Positions 55,457 to 64,000 of a DNA stretch of 64,000 nucleotides are shown in pieces (position 1 is the first letter of the stretch; the number at the start of each line of letters is the position of its first letter). Position numbers and translations under genes: made by a program. Source of the DNA: Pseudomonas putida (GTDB taxonomy: Bacteria > Pseudomonadota > Gammaproteobacteria > Pseudomonadales > Pseudomonadaceae). Under the pieces are notes generated by a model. That model was not told the origin of the DNA. It ran no database searches and saw nothing but the letters and a program-made list of their open reading frames with translations. The stretch lies in the NCBI RefSeq assembly GCF_001636055.1, contig NZ_CP011789.1, positions 3,348,001 through 3,412,000 of the forward strand, given 5' to 3'.

Positions 55457-57469
55457 TCAATCCCGCGCCAAGGCTTCGATCGGGTCCAGTCGTGCGGCGT
55501 TTCGTGCGGGCACGAAGCCGAACACGATGCCGATCAACGTCGAACAGGCGAACGCGGTGGCAATCGAGGCCGGCGAGAACACCATCTCCCACTGTTTGAC
55601 GAACAGCGTGAACAGATAGCCGATCCCATACGACAACGCGATCCCCACCAGCCCGCCGAACAGGCAGACCATCACCGCCTCCACCAGGAACTGCTGGCGA
55701 ATGTCCGACTGCCGGGCACCGACGGCCATGCGGATGCCGATCTCACGGGTACGCTCGGTGACCGACACCAGCATGATGTTCATCACCCCGATCCCCCCCA
55801 CCACCAATGAAATCACCGCGATCAACGACAGCAGCAGGGTCAGCGAACGACTGGTCTTCTGCACCGTCTGCATGATGCTGTCGAGGTTGTTGGTGAAGAA
55901 GTCCTTGGTGCCGTGGCGCTGCAGCATCAAGGTGTTGACCTCTTGCTCCACCCGCTTGCTTGGCATGCCGTCCTTGATCCGCACGCTGATGCTGTCCAGG
56001 TGGCGCTGCCCCAGCAGGCGCCCGGCAGCGGTTTCGTAGGGCACCCAGACGTTCAGCGCGTTGCTGGCAGCGAACAGGTTCTTGTTCTCGGTGGTCACGC
56101 CGATCACCGTGCACGGCAGATTGCCGATCAGGATCACCTGCCCGAGCGGGTCTACTCCCTCGCCGAACAGCCGCAAGCGCGTGTTGTGGTCGATCACCAC
56201 CACTTGTGCCTGGCGCCGGGCATCGCTTTCGCTGAAGGCGATGCCGGCGGCCAGGTTGATGTTGCGTACCTGGAAGTAGCGTTCGCTGACGCCATTGAGC
56301 TGTACGTCCAGGTCCAGGTTGCGGTAGCGCACCAGCATGCTGCGGCCGATCACCGGCGTTGCACTGTCGACGTAATACAGTTGGTTGAGCGCAGTGACGT
56401 CGGCCAGCACCAGGGTCTCGATGGCCTTGGCCCTGCTGTCACCGAAGTTGCTGCCCGAATAGATGTCGATGGTGTTGCTGCCGATCGCCTGGATATCCTT
56501 GAGCACATAGCCTTTTGCGCCCTCGCCGATCGCCGAGATCGACACCACCGAGGTGATGCCGATGACGATGCCGAGCATGGTCAGCAACGTGCGCATTCGG
56601 TGCGAGATCAACGCGATCCAGGCCATGTTGAACGCTTCACGGAACAACCCCAGGCTGGCCACCAGTCGCCGAGGCGGACGGGCCTTGCGTTGCGGCTCGG
56701 GGATGGCCGCATCGGGTGCAGTCTGCCGCGTGTTGCGCTGATCACTGACGATCTGCCCGTCGCTGACTTCGATGATGCGCTCGGCATGGGCTGCGACCTT
56801 GGGGTCGTGGGTCACCAGGATCACGGTGTGCCCGGCGGCGTGCAGCTCCAGCAGGATGGCCATCACTTCCTTGCCGCTGGCCGTGTCGAGGGCGCCGGTA
56901 GGCTCGTCCGCGAGGATCACCTCGCCGCCGTTCATCAAGGCTCGGCAGATACTCACCCGCTGCTGCTGGCCGCCCGACAGTTGGCTGGGGCGATGCGTCA
57001 GATGCCCAGCCAGGCCGAGGCGCTTGAGCAGTTCCTGGGCCCGCTCGTGGCGCTGGGCCTGGGGCGTGCCCGCATACACCGCCGGGATCTCGACATTGCG
57101 CAGGGCGTCCAGGTGCGGCAGCAGGTGATAGCGCTGGAAGATGAAGCCGAAATGGTCGCGGCGCAGCGCTGCCAGCGCCTCATCGTCCATGTCGCGGGTT
57201 TCCTGGCCGCCCACCTGATAGGAACCGGCGCTGGCGTGGTCCAGGCAGCCAAGGATGTTCATCAGCGTCGATTTGCCCGAGCCCGACGCGCCAATGATCG
57301 CCACCAACTCGCCCGCGTCGATTTCCAGATCGATATGGCGCAGGGCGAGAAACTCGCGGTCTCCCGCCATGAAACTGCGGCTCACGCCCTCCAGGCGCAG
57401 CAGCGGCTGGCCGGCTTCGACGGCGGTGGTGCGCTGCGAGGCCAGTTCGACGTTCATGTTCATGCTCAT
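55457..57469 (-). CDS. macB: MacB-type ABC exporter (ATPase plus permease)
   Basis: This 670-aa protein has an N-terminal ATPase (GASGSGKST, LSGGQQQR, VILADEPTGALD at about 40-175). A membrane part has one span near 285, a large periplasmic domain and three C-terminal spans ending in the FtsX-like GFVPARNAARLDPIEAL. It works with MacA and an outer-membrane factor. Overlap with macA is 4 bp. Given the upstream NRPS it probably exports the peptide product; macrolide export is the family default. Confidence 0.85.
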   Translation of the reverse strand: MSMNMNVELASQRTTAVEAGQPLLRLEGVSRSFMAGDREFLALRHIDLEIDAGELVAIIGASGSGKSTLMNILGCLDHASAGSYQVGGQETRDMDDEALAALRRDHFGFIFQRYHLLPHLDALRNVEIPAVYAGTPQAQRHERAQELLKRLGLAGHLTHRPSQLSGGQQQRVSICRALMNGGEVILADEPTGALDTASGKEVMAILLELHAAGHTVILVTHDPKVAAHAERIIEVSDGQIVSDQRNTRQTAPDAAIPEPQRKARPPRRLVASLGLFREAFNMAWIALISHRMRTLLTMLGIVIGITSVVSISAIGEGAKGYVLKDIQAIGSNTIDIYSGSNFGDSRAKAIETLVLADVTALNQLYYVDSATPVIGRSMLVRYRNLDLDVQLNGVSERYFQVRNINLAAGIAFSESDARRQAQVVVIDHNTRLRLFGEGVDPLGQVILIGNLPCTVIGVTTENKNLFAASNALNVWVPYETAAGRLLGQRHLDSISVRIKDGMPSKRVEQEVNTLMLQRHGTKDFFTNNLDSIMQTVQKTSRSLTLLLSLIAVISLVVGGIGVMNIMLVSVTERTREIGIRMAVGARQSDIRQQFLVEAVMVCLFGGLVGIALSYGIGYLFTLFVKQWEMVFSPASIATAFACSTLIGIVFGFVPARNAARLDPIEALARD

Positions 57470-58623
57470 GCCCCCGCCGCATCGCCGATGGGCTCACCGA
57501 TCACTACCCGGTCGCCCTCGTCCAGCCCCTGCCTGATCTCGACCCTGACATTGTTGTTGATCCCGGCCTGCACCTGGCGCACCTGGGCAAAGCCCTTGGC
57601 GTCGACTACCCGCACCGGGAAGCTGCCGTCGCCACTGCGCGGCCCGAGCGCCGCCACCGGCACACTGAGCACCGCCTCGGCGGTGGCCAGCACGATGCGT
57701 ACCTGAGCGGTCATGGAAATGCGCAGGCGGTGGTCTGGGTTGGGCACCTCGAACAAGGCGTTGTAGAACACCGCGGTGTTCTGCTTTGGCGCAGCAGCGC
57801 CGCTCTTGTCGGTGCTCTCCAGGTAGTTCTGCGGCGCAGGCTCCGTGCCGCGCAAGGTCGCGTAGTAGCGTTTGTCTTCACCCAGGATGGTGAAGTACAC
57901 CTGCTGGCCGGGGCTGATATGGATCACGTCGGCTTCGGAGACCTGCGCCTTGACCGTCATGGTATCCAGGTCGGCGAGCTTGAGGATCACCGGCGCCAGT
58001 TGCTGGGCGATCACGGTTTGCCCTTCCTGGGTGACGATACCCACCACATCGCCGTCGATGGGTGCACTGATGCGCGTGTAATCGAGGTTGACCTTGGCGG
58101 TGTCGATCTGCACCTGGGCGCTCTTGATCTGCGCGTCCAGCGAGTGCAGGGTCGCCTGCTGCACCTGGTACTCGGACTCGGCGTTCTCGAAGTCCTGGCG
58201 CGAGATCGACTCGTCGTCCTGCAACGCACTGTAACGCTCGTAGACCCGGCGGGTCTGGTTGACCCGGGCCAGGGTCGAGCGCCGCTCGGCCTGCAGCTTT
58301 TCTTCATCGACCTGGGCCTGGCGCAGCGTGTTGCGCAGCACCAGTGGATCAATCTCGGCGAGCCACTGGCCCTTGGTCACCTTGTCGCCCAGCTTGACTT
58401 TCAGCGAGCGCAACTGGCCGGAAACCTGGGCACCGACATCGACCTGGCGGATACCCTCGAGCACGCCGGTGGCCAGCACCGCGTTCTCGATGTCACCACG
58501 CTCGACCGTGGCAGTGATGTAGCGTGGCGGCGTAGCCGGGGCCTGTACCGCGTACAACGTGATCCCTGCTACCAGCGCCAGGGCACAGCCCAGGCTTATC
58601 TTGCGAAATCTGCTCTTGTCCAT
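57466..58623 (-). CDS. macA: MacA-type periplasmic adaptor
   Basis: This 385-aa membrane-fusion protein has one N-terminal span (KISLGCALALVAGITLYAV), lipoyl half-motifs, a coiled-coil hairpin at about 95-165 (rich in Gln/Glu/Arg) and beta-barrel domains. It links MacB to an outer-membrane channel. ATG 58623 is used; the frame continues upstream into the NRPS gap but without family sequence. It ends inside the macB start. Confidence 0.85.
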   Translation of the reverse strand: MDKSRFRKISLGCALALVAGITLYAVQAPATPPRYITATVERGDIENAVLATGVLEGIRQVDVGAQVSGQLRSLKVKLGDKVTKGQWLAEIDPLVLRNTLRQAQVDEEKLQAERRSTLARVNQTRRVYERYSALQDDESISRQDFENAESEYQVQQATLHSLDAQIKSAQVQIDTAKVNLDYTRISAPIDGDVVGIVTQEGQTVIAQQLAPVILKLADLDTMTVKAQVSEADVIHISPGQQVYFTILGEDKRYYATLRGTEPAPQNYLESTDKSGAAAPKQNTAVFYNALFEVPNPDHRLRISMTAQVRIVLATAEAVLSVPVAALGPRSGDGSFPVRVVDAKGFAQVRQVQAGINNNVRVEIRQGLDEGDRVVIGEPIGDAAGA

Positions 58624-58668
58624 AAATGCTCGTTCATCCGTTCCAAAGGCCTGCGTGGCACACCGCCC

Positions 58669-58760
58669 CTTGTGGGGGCGGGCTGGCCTCGCAATCACCG
58701 GGCAAGCCGGTGCCAGATACTGCGGTGCTGCAATCGCGGGCCCAGCCCGCACCCACAAGG
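58669..58760. repeat. REP-like inverted repeat between NRPS gene and macA
   Basis: CCTTGTGGGGGCGGGCTGGC near 58668 and GGCCCAGCCCGCACCCACAA (58739-58758) form an inverted outer pair, with a shorter REP-like ACCGGGCAAGCCGGT between them (58698-58712). It fills most of the 148-bp gap. Confidence 0.6.
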
Positions 58761-58771
58761 TTCGCGCCAAA

Positions 58772-61700
58772 TCAATGAGTGACCCGCTGCAGCGCCTGCC
58801 CGTCGTGCCACCAGGCCGCGAGGCTGAACACATCCGGGGCTTTGAGGATGCTGAAGTGGTTGCCAGGCCCATGCCACACCGCCAGTTGCGGCAGCAGGCG
58901 CTGCCAACCGACAAGCATCGCCGCCTGTTCGCGCTTGTTGCCGGCCGCATCCAGAGTCGCATCGGCCACCAGCACCAGGCTGGCCGGGCCGCTGTAGCCG
59001 ACCTGCGCCGGGTACGGCGTACGCAGCGCGCTGGAGAAGGTGCGGGCGATCCCGTGCAACGCCCTGACAGAAGAACGCGCCGGCATCAGCCCGCCGCGAA
59101 CCATGGCCTGGTGCAAGCGTTCGAGTTGCTGCTCATCGTCCAGTGCGGCAAAGGCCTGGCGGTCGATTTCCAGCGAGCGCCCACTGGCCAGCTGCAACGA
59201 TTCGATCAGCCGGTCCAACGCTGCTCCTGCGGTGTAGGGCCGACCGCAGACGCTGTTGCCACCGGGTGACTCGCTGTCGATCAAGGTCAGTGAGCGCACC
59301 TCCCGCCCCTGTGCCTGAAAACGCACCGCCATGGCATGCGCTACCCAGCCGCCAAAGGAATGCCCGACCAGGTTCAACGGCCCCTGCGGGTACAGCGCTT
59401 CGATGGCCTGGACATGGCAGGCCGCCGCGGCGTCGATGCTGCTGTGCGGTGTGGCGGTGCCATCCAGGCCACGCGCTTGCAGGCCGTACACCGGCCAGTC
59501 AGCGCCCAGGGCCTCGGCCAGGCCGATGAAGCTGGTCACGCTATCGCCGGCCCCCGGCACGCAGAACAGCGGCGCATGACCGCCCTGCCCGCTCTGGATC
59601 GCCACCAGCGGCTGATACGCCGCCCGCGGTTTCTCGCCGATACCCGCGCGGGCCGCCTGCAGCGCCGTGCCGAGCGCGCGGCCCAGCACCTGCACGTGCG
59701 GCGCCTGCATCATGCTCAGGTGATCGCCCGGCACCTCGATGCACCGCACCTGACCGGCGGGCACCGTGCGCTCCCAACCAAGCAATGGCTGATCACCGTG
59801 ACGCTGCACGCCTTGTTCGGCGCGCAGCAAGTGGATGGCGATGCCCAGCGGTTCGGGACGGTAATGGGCCATGGCATGTCCGTGGGCAATTTCGCGTTCG
59901 AAGAACAGCTTCAGCTCGTCATCGCTTGCAGCGACAAGTTCCGCATACAGCAAGCCCTGTTCACGGCAGGCGGCGAGCAAGGTGGTGAAGTCGGCCTGGC
60001 CATCGTCCAAGGTATTGACCCTGGCCAGTTGCTGCGCGCCTGCGGTGCCGAGCCCCTGCCAGTGTCCGGCGCAGTGCAGCAGCAGTTGCTGTTGCAACAG
60101 GCGCGCACCCTGCCAGCGTGCCTTGCCCTGGTCGACCAGGCGTGGCTGCCACGTGTCGATCAAGCCCAGGAACTCGACCTGCTCGTCCGCCCCCAGCAGT
60201 TGCGCGGCGATTTCATAGGCCAGCAAGCCGCCGAACGACCAGCCGGCAAGCCGGTAAGGGCCGTGAGGCTGTACCCGGCGGATCCGCTCCAGTTGCGCGC
60301 GGGCCAGGGCCTCGAGGGTGTCCGGCTGCGCCTCGCCCAGGGCCAGGCCCGGCACGCCATAGATCGGGAAGTCACCCTCCAGTTGCTGGCCCAGTACCGG
60401 GAAGTAGAAGTCCATGCCGCTGAATTCGTGGATCAGGAACAGTGCCGGTGCGTCGCCCTCGGCGCGCACGCACACCAGGTCCGTCTGCGGTGTCGCCACC
60501 TGCAGATGCTCGGCCAATGCCGCCACGCTGGCATGCTGGAACAGCTCGGCGAGCGATACCTGCAGCCCCTGTTCGCGCAACAGGCCCACCAGGCGGATGG
60601 CCAATAGCGAATGACCGCCCAGGGCGAAGAAGCTGTCATGCCGCCCCACCTGCCCGATCTCCAGCACCTGCGCCCAGAGCGCCGCGAGCTGTTGTTCCAG
60701 CGCGGTGGCTGGTGCCTCGTAACGGCTCTCGGCAAGGTCCTGCATCGCCGGACGCGGCAGCGCCTTGCGGTCGATCTTGCCATTGTTGGTCAACGGCAGC
60801 GCATCGAGCACGATGCAGGCCGACGGCACCATGTACGGTGGCAACCGTCCCTGTAGCCAACCCCGCACAGCGGCGGCATCGAGGTTCGGGTCTGTGCGGG
60901 TAAACCAGGCCACCAGCCGAGCCGGCCCCTGCGTCAGGGTCAGCGCCATGACCACCACTTCGCCAATGCCCGGCCACAGCGCCAGCTGCTGCTCGACTTC
61001 GCCCAGCTCGATACGGAAACCGCGGATCTTCACCTGGTCGTCGTTGCGCCCCAGGCACTCCAACTGGCCGTCGTCGCGCCAGCGGCCCAGATCGCCGGTA
61101 CGGTACAGGCGTGCGCCAGGCTGCGGGCTGAACGGGTCGTCGATAAAGCGCTCGGCGGTGAGTTCCGGGCGATTGAGGTAGCCCAGCGCCACGCCGTCGC
61201 CACCGATGTACAACTCACCTACCGCCCCCAGCGGCAGCGGGCGCAGGTGCGCGTCCAGCACATGCACCTGGGTACTGCCGACCGGTCCCCCGATCGGCAC
61301 CAGCTCGGCGTCGGTCGGCACATGGCGAACCTGCCCGGCGGTGGCATAGGTGGTGGTTTCGGTCGGCCCATAGCAGTGCACCAGGCGCAAGTCCGGTGCC
61401 TGCGCCAGCAAGCTGCGGAACGCTGCCGGATCGGCTCGCTCGCCACCGCACAGCAGCACGCGCAACCCTGCCAGCACGTCAGGGATCATCTGCACGTACT
61501 GGTTGAACAACGCCGTGGTGACGAACAGCACTGTCGCGCCCCCTTCACGCAGGGCCACGCCCAGACGCACAGGGTCGAGCAAGGTGTCATGGTCGATCAC
61601 CAACACCTGGCCGCCATTGAGCAGCGCACCCCAGACATCCATGGTGCTGGCGTCGAACGCGGGGTTGGAGGCGAAAGCGATACGGTCCTGGGCGCTGAAG

Positions 61701-64000
61701 TCGGCGTAGCCATCGTTGAGCACCAGGCGAGCGATGCCACGATGGGGCACGCGCACGCCCTTGGGCGTGCCGGTGGAGCCGGAGGTGTACATGACGTAGG
61801 CGACCGTATCCCCACCCTGGGCCAGCCCTGGGTTGTGACCGGGCTGACGGTTAAGGTCCAGACGATCGAGATCGATGCGGCGCGCGCGGTAGCTCAGGGT
61901 CGCCGAGCTGTCGCAGATCAGCGCTACGGCCTGGCAGTCCTGCACCATGAAGCCCTGTCGCTCGGCCGGCGCATGGATGTCCAGCGGCACGTAGGCCGCA
62001 CCGCACTTGGCGACGGCCAGCTGGGCCTGGAGCAATCCCAACGAACGCGGCAGCAGGATCGCCACATGATCGCCCGGCGCCACGCCTTGCTCGATCAGGT
62101 GATGAGCCAGGCGGTTGGCCTGCTCGTTGAGCTCGCCGTAGGTCAGGCTATGCGCCCCGTCACGGGCGGCGATGGACAATGGATGCCGTGCGACCTGTTG
62201 TTCGAACAGACGATGCACTGGCAAGTCGCGCGGGTAGTCGCGCGTGGTCGCGTTGAAGGCCTCGCGCAACTGCCGGGCCTCGGCCAGCGGCACCACGCTC
62301 AGGCGCTCGAGCCCTTCGCAGGCGCTGGTCTCAAGCGCCTGCAGCAGCAGGTGCAGGGCATGCTCCACGTAGCTGCAGATCCGCCGGGCGTCGATGCCCT
62401 GTGCGGTTTGCGCGGTCAGCTCGAACGCCAGGCCCAGGTCATCGACGCTCAACGCCAACGGGTAGTTGCTGCGCTCGTGCGCCTCGACCAGCTCGATGCC
62501 CTCCCAGGCCTTGCGCGCCGCCTCGCCCTGCCCGGCCAGCGAGCCATGGCGATAGTTGAGCAATGCATTGAACAACGCGGCACCCGTAGGCAAGCCACTG
62601 CAGCGCTGGGCTAGCGCCAGGCGAGCGTGCTCATGGGCCAGCAGGCCGGTCAGGCGTTGGTGGGCTTGCTGCAAGGCTGCCAACACGGGCTGTCCGGCAA
62701 GGTCCAGGCGCAGTGGCAAGGTATTGATGTAGACGCCCAAGGCGCGCTCGGCGCCCTCGCCACCCTGCAGCCGACCGAGCAGCACGGTGCCGAATACCAC
62801 GCTGTCGCGCCCGCTCAGTTGCCCGAGCACCTGTGCCCAGGCCAGGTGCAACAGGCTGGCAGCGCTGACGTTATGGCGTCGCGCCTGTTCGCGGATCCGC
62901 AGGTTCAGCGCATGGTCGAGGCGCTGATGGTGCTGCGCCAAGGCGTCCTGGTGTGGCGTTGCATAACCGCCGTAAGGCAGGGTCGGTTCGTCGATGTCGG
63001 CCAGTTGCTCGCGGAAGAAGGCTTCATGGGCTGCCTCGCCCGCCCCACGCTGCAGTTGGGCGATGTAGTTGCGGTAAGGCACCGCCGCTGGCAGGGCATG
63101 AGCCTGCTCTAGCAGGCAGGCTTGCAGTTCGCTGCGCAACACCTCGAGCGCCACGTGATCCATGACCAGATGGTGGAACAGCAGCGTGGCGCTGATTCGG
63201 CCGGTGCTCGGCTCGGTACGGTGTACCAGGCGCAACAGCGGTGCGCGGGCCAGGTCGAAGCGACGAGGCTCGATGGCATCGCCCTCCTGTACGACATCCA
63301 GCGGAGCACGGCGCCAGACCACCTGCACAGGCTCAGCCAGGCCGTCCCAGTGGAAGGCGCTGCGCAGGATATCGTTGCGCGCGATCACTTGATCCAAGGC
63401 GCGGTGCAGCGCCTGCAAACGACCACGGTCGGCGAGCAGGAAACGCACCTCCAGCACGTAGGCCGCCTCACCTTCACCGGCCAGATGGTGATAGAGCATG
63501 CCCGCCTGCAGCGGCCCGAGCGGATAGATGTCCTGGACATTGGCGGTACCGCCAGCCACCTGGCCGACGATACGATCGATCGCCTCTTGCGTCAGCGTCA
63601 CCAGCGGCAGCAGCTCAGGCGTGATGTGCGGGCAGTCGGCGGTGATGCGGTTGGCAGGCACCTGCACCTGGTCGAGGGTCTCGACCGTCGCAGCCAGGGC
63701 CGCCAGGTTCGGCTCGGTGAACAGCCCCTGGATATCCAAGGCCAACCCGCGGGCGCGCAGGCGAGCGACCAGTGTCACGGCCAGCAGCGAATGGCCGCCC
63801 AATTCGAAGAAGTTGTCGTGTCGCCCTACCCGCTCCACACCCAGCAACTCGCCCCACAACTCGGCGAGCAGGCGCTCGTTATCACCTTCGGGGGCCTGGT
63901 AGGCCTGGCCTTGCAAGGCTTCGACGGCGGGAATCGGCAGGGCCTTGCGGTCCAGCTTGCCGTTGGGGCTCAGCGGCAGTGCAGGCAGATGCACGAACTG
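58772..64000 (-). CDS. Nonribosomal peptide synthetase, terminal part (5' end outside window)
   Basis: About 1,740 residues are visible and the gene runs off the right edge. Domain order: end of an adenylation domain (LSPNGKLDRKALP), carrier domain (LGGHSL, near 63790), and a condensation domain (DIYPLGPLQAGMLYHH; active site HHLVMDH). Then come an adenylation domain (YTSGSTGTPKG near 61780), a carrier domain (LGGHSL near 60615) and two thioesterase domains (GWSFGG near 60235, GHSFGG near 59355). Tandem thioesterases at the end, followed by macA-macB, are typical of Pseudomonas cyclic lipopeptide synthetases such as those for putisolvin and entolysin. I do not assign a substrate to the adenylation domain. 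Confidence 0.85.
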   Translation of the reverse strand, partial: QFVHLPALPLSPNGKLDRKALPIPAVEALQGQAYQAPEGDNERLLAELWGELLGVERVGRHDNFFELGGHSLLAVTLVARLRARGLALDIQGLFTEPNLAALAATVETLDQVQVPANRITADCPHITPELLPLVTLTQEAIDRIVGQVAGGTANVQDIYPLGPLQAGMLYHHLAGEGEAAYVLEVRFLLADRGRLQALHRALDQVIARNDILRSAFHWDGLAEPVQVVWRRAPLDVVQEGDAIEPRRFDLARAPLLRLVHRTEPSTGRISATLLFHHLVMDHVALEVLRSELQACLLEQAHALPAAVPYRNYIAQLQRGAGEAAHEAFFREQLADIDEPTLPYGGYATPHQDALAQHHQRLDHALNLRIREQARRHNVSAASLLHLAWAQVLGQLSGRDSVVFGTVLLGRLQGGEGAERALGVYINTLPLRLDLAGQPVLAALQQAHQRLTGLLAHEHARLALAQRCSGLPTGAALFNALLNYRHGSLAGQGEAARKAWEGIELVEAHERSNYPLALSVDDLGLAFELTAQTAQGIDARRICSYVEHALHLLLQALETSACEGLERLSVVPLAEARQLREAFNATTRDYPRDLPVHRLFEQQVARHPLSIAARDGAHSLTYGELNEQANRLAHHLIEQGVAPGDHVAILLPRSLGLLQAQLAVAKCGAAYVPLDIHAPAERQGFMVQDCQAVALICDSSATLSYRARRIDLDRLDLNRQPGHNPGLAQGGDTVAYVMYTSGSTGTPKGVRVPHRGIARLVLNDGYADFSAQDRIAFASNPAFDASTMDVWGALLNGGQVLVIDHDTLLDPVRLGVALREGGATVLFVTTALFNQYVQMIPDVLAGLRVLLCGGERADPAAFRSLLAQAPDLRLVHCYGPTETTTYATAGQVRHVPTDAELVPIGGPVGSTQVHVLDAHLRPLPLGAVGELYIGGDGVALGYLNRPELTAERFIDDPFSPQPGARLYRTGDLGRWRDDGQLECLGRNDDQVKIRGFRIELGEVEQQLALWPGIGEVVVMALTLTQGPARLVAWFTRTDPNLDAAAVRGWLQGRLPPYMVPSACIVLDALPLTNNGKIDRKALPRPAMQDLAESRYEAPATALEQQLAALWAQVLEIGQVGRHDSFFALGGHSLLAIRLVGLLREQGLQVSLAELFQHASVAALAEHLQVATPQTDLVCVRAEGDAPALFLIHEFSGMDFYFPVLGQQLEGDFPIYGVPGLALGEAQPDTLEALARAQLERIRRVQPHGPYRLAGWSFGGLLAYEIAAQLLGADEQVEFLGLIDTWQPRLVDQGKARWQGARLLQQQLLLHCAGHWQGLGTAGAQQLARVNTLDDGQADFTTLLAACREQGLLYAELVAASDDELKLFFEREIAHGHAMAHYRPEPLGIAIHLLRAEQGVQRHGDQPLLGWERTVPAGQVRCIEVPGDHLSMMQAPHVQVLGRALGTALQAARAGIGEKPRAAYQPLVAIQSGQGGHAPLFCVPGAGDSVTSFIGLAEALGADWPVYGLQARGLDGTATPHSSIDAAAACHVQAIEALYPQGPLNLVGHSFGGWVAHAMAVRFQAQGREVRSLTLIDSESPGGNSVCGRPYTAGAALDRLIESLQLASGRSLEIDRQAFAALDDEQQLERLHQAMVRGGLMPARSSVRALHGIARTFSSALRTPYPAQVGYSGPASLVLVADATLDAAGNKREQAAMLVGWQRLLPQLAVWHGPGNHFSILKAPDVFSLAAWWHDGQALQRVTH

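Overview
The window is high-GC gamma-proteobacterial DNA that fits a Pseudomonas of the putida/entomophila group. The basis is gene content and REP elements of the 'gcgggcttgtcccgcg' type: a phenylacetate (paa/pha) catabolic cluster, an OprD-family porin, a lipid A deacylase of PagL type, and the end of a lipopeptide-style NRPS with MacAB. No rRNA or tRNA gene was seen. Species assignment is inference.

Bases 1-12000 are an accessory, lower-GC defence island. It opens inside qatA and continues through qatBCD (anti-phage Qat system). A two-gene OLD-nuclease/UvrD-helicase module of Gabija type follows, then a DUF2513 gene, an unknown gene, a TAGCCG hexamer tract, a wrecked tyrosine integrase and a small Xre regulator. 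Divergent from Xre is a two-gene module: an unknown 175-aa protein overlapping a DUF2384/MbcA-like antitoxin-fold protein. The island ends in about 800 bp of non-coding DNA with seven same-strand copies of a T-rich motif.

Bases 12100-15100 are a transition zone: a methyltransferase, a serine-hydrolase remnant, and a LysR regulator divergent from an NmrA-like reductase. Bases 15200-32755 hold a complete phenylacetate pathway. They carry the repressor and thioesterase paaX/paaY on the minus strand, then paaFGHIJK, paaABCDE, a DUF485 gene with the symporter paaL, porin paaM, and paaZ. A conserved block of about 41 bp lies in front of both paaF and paaA and probably is the PaaX operator.

Bases 32850-35921 are a cobalamin riboswitch followed by an ABC importer (ATPase, binding protein, permease). 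Then come pagL, the ptrR/sad pair, and a valine-degradation-type hydrolase with an acyl-CoA dehydrogenase. A DAHP synthase gene is preceded by an attenuator with an aromatic-rich leader peptide and a second aromatic-rich small ORF. After it lie a parvulin, yejABE without yejF, 3-hydroxybutyrate dehydrogenase, acetoacetyl-CoA synthetase, a second parvulin and an inositol-monophosphatase-family enzyme.

Bases 51874-64000 form the end of a secondary-metabolite locus. It has a LuxR-type regulator, two paralogous delta-60-repeat proteins, and on the minus strand an NRPS ending in tandem thioesterases followed by macA and macB. The NRPS runs off the right edge. Domain calls come from reading motifs by eye; no database search was run.
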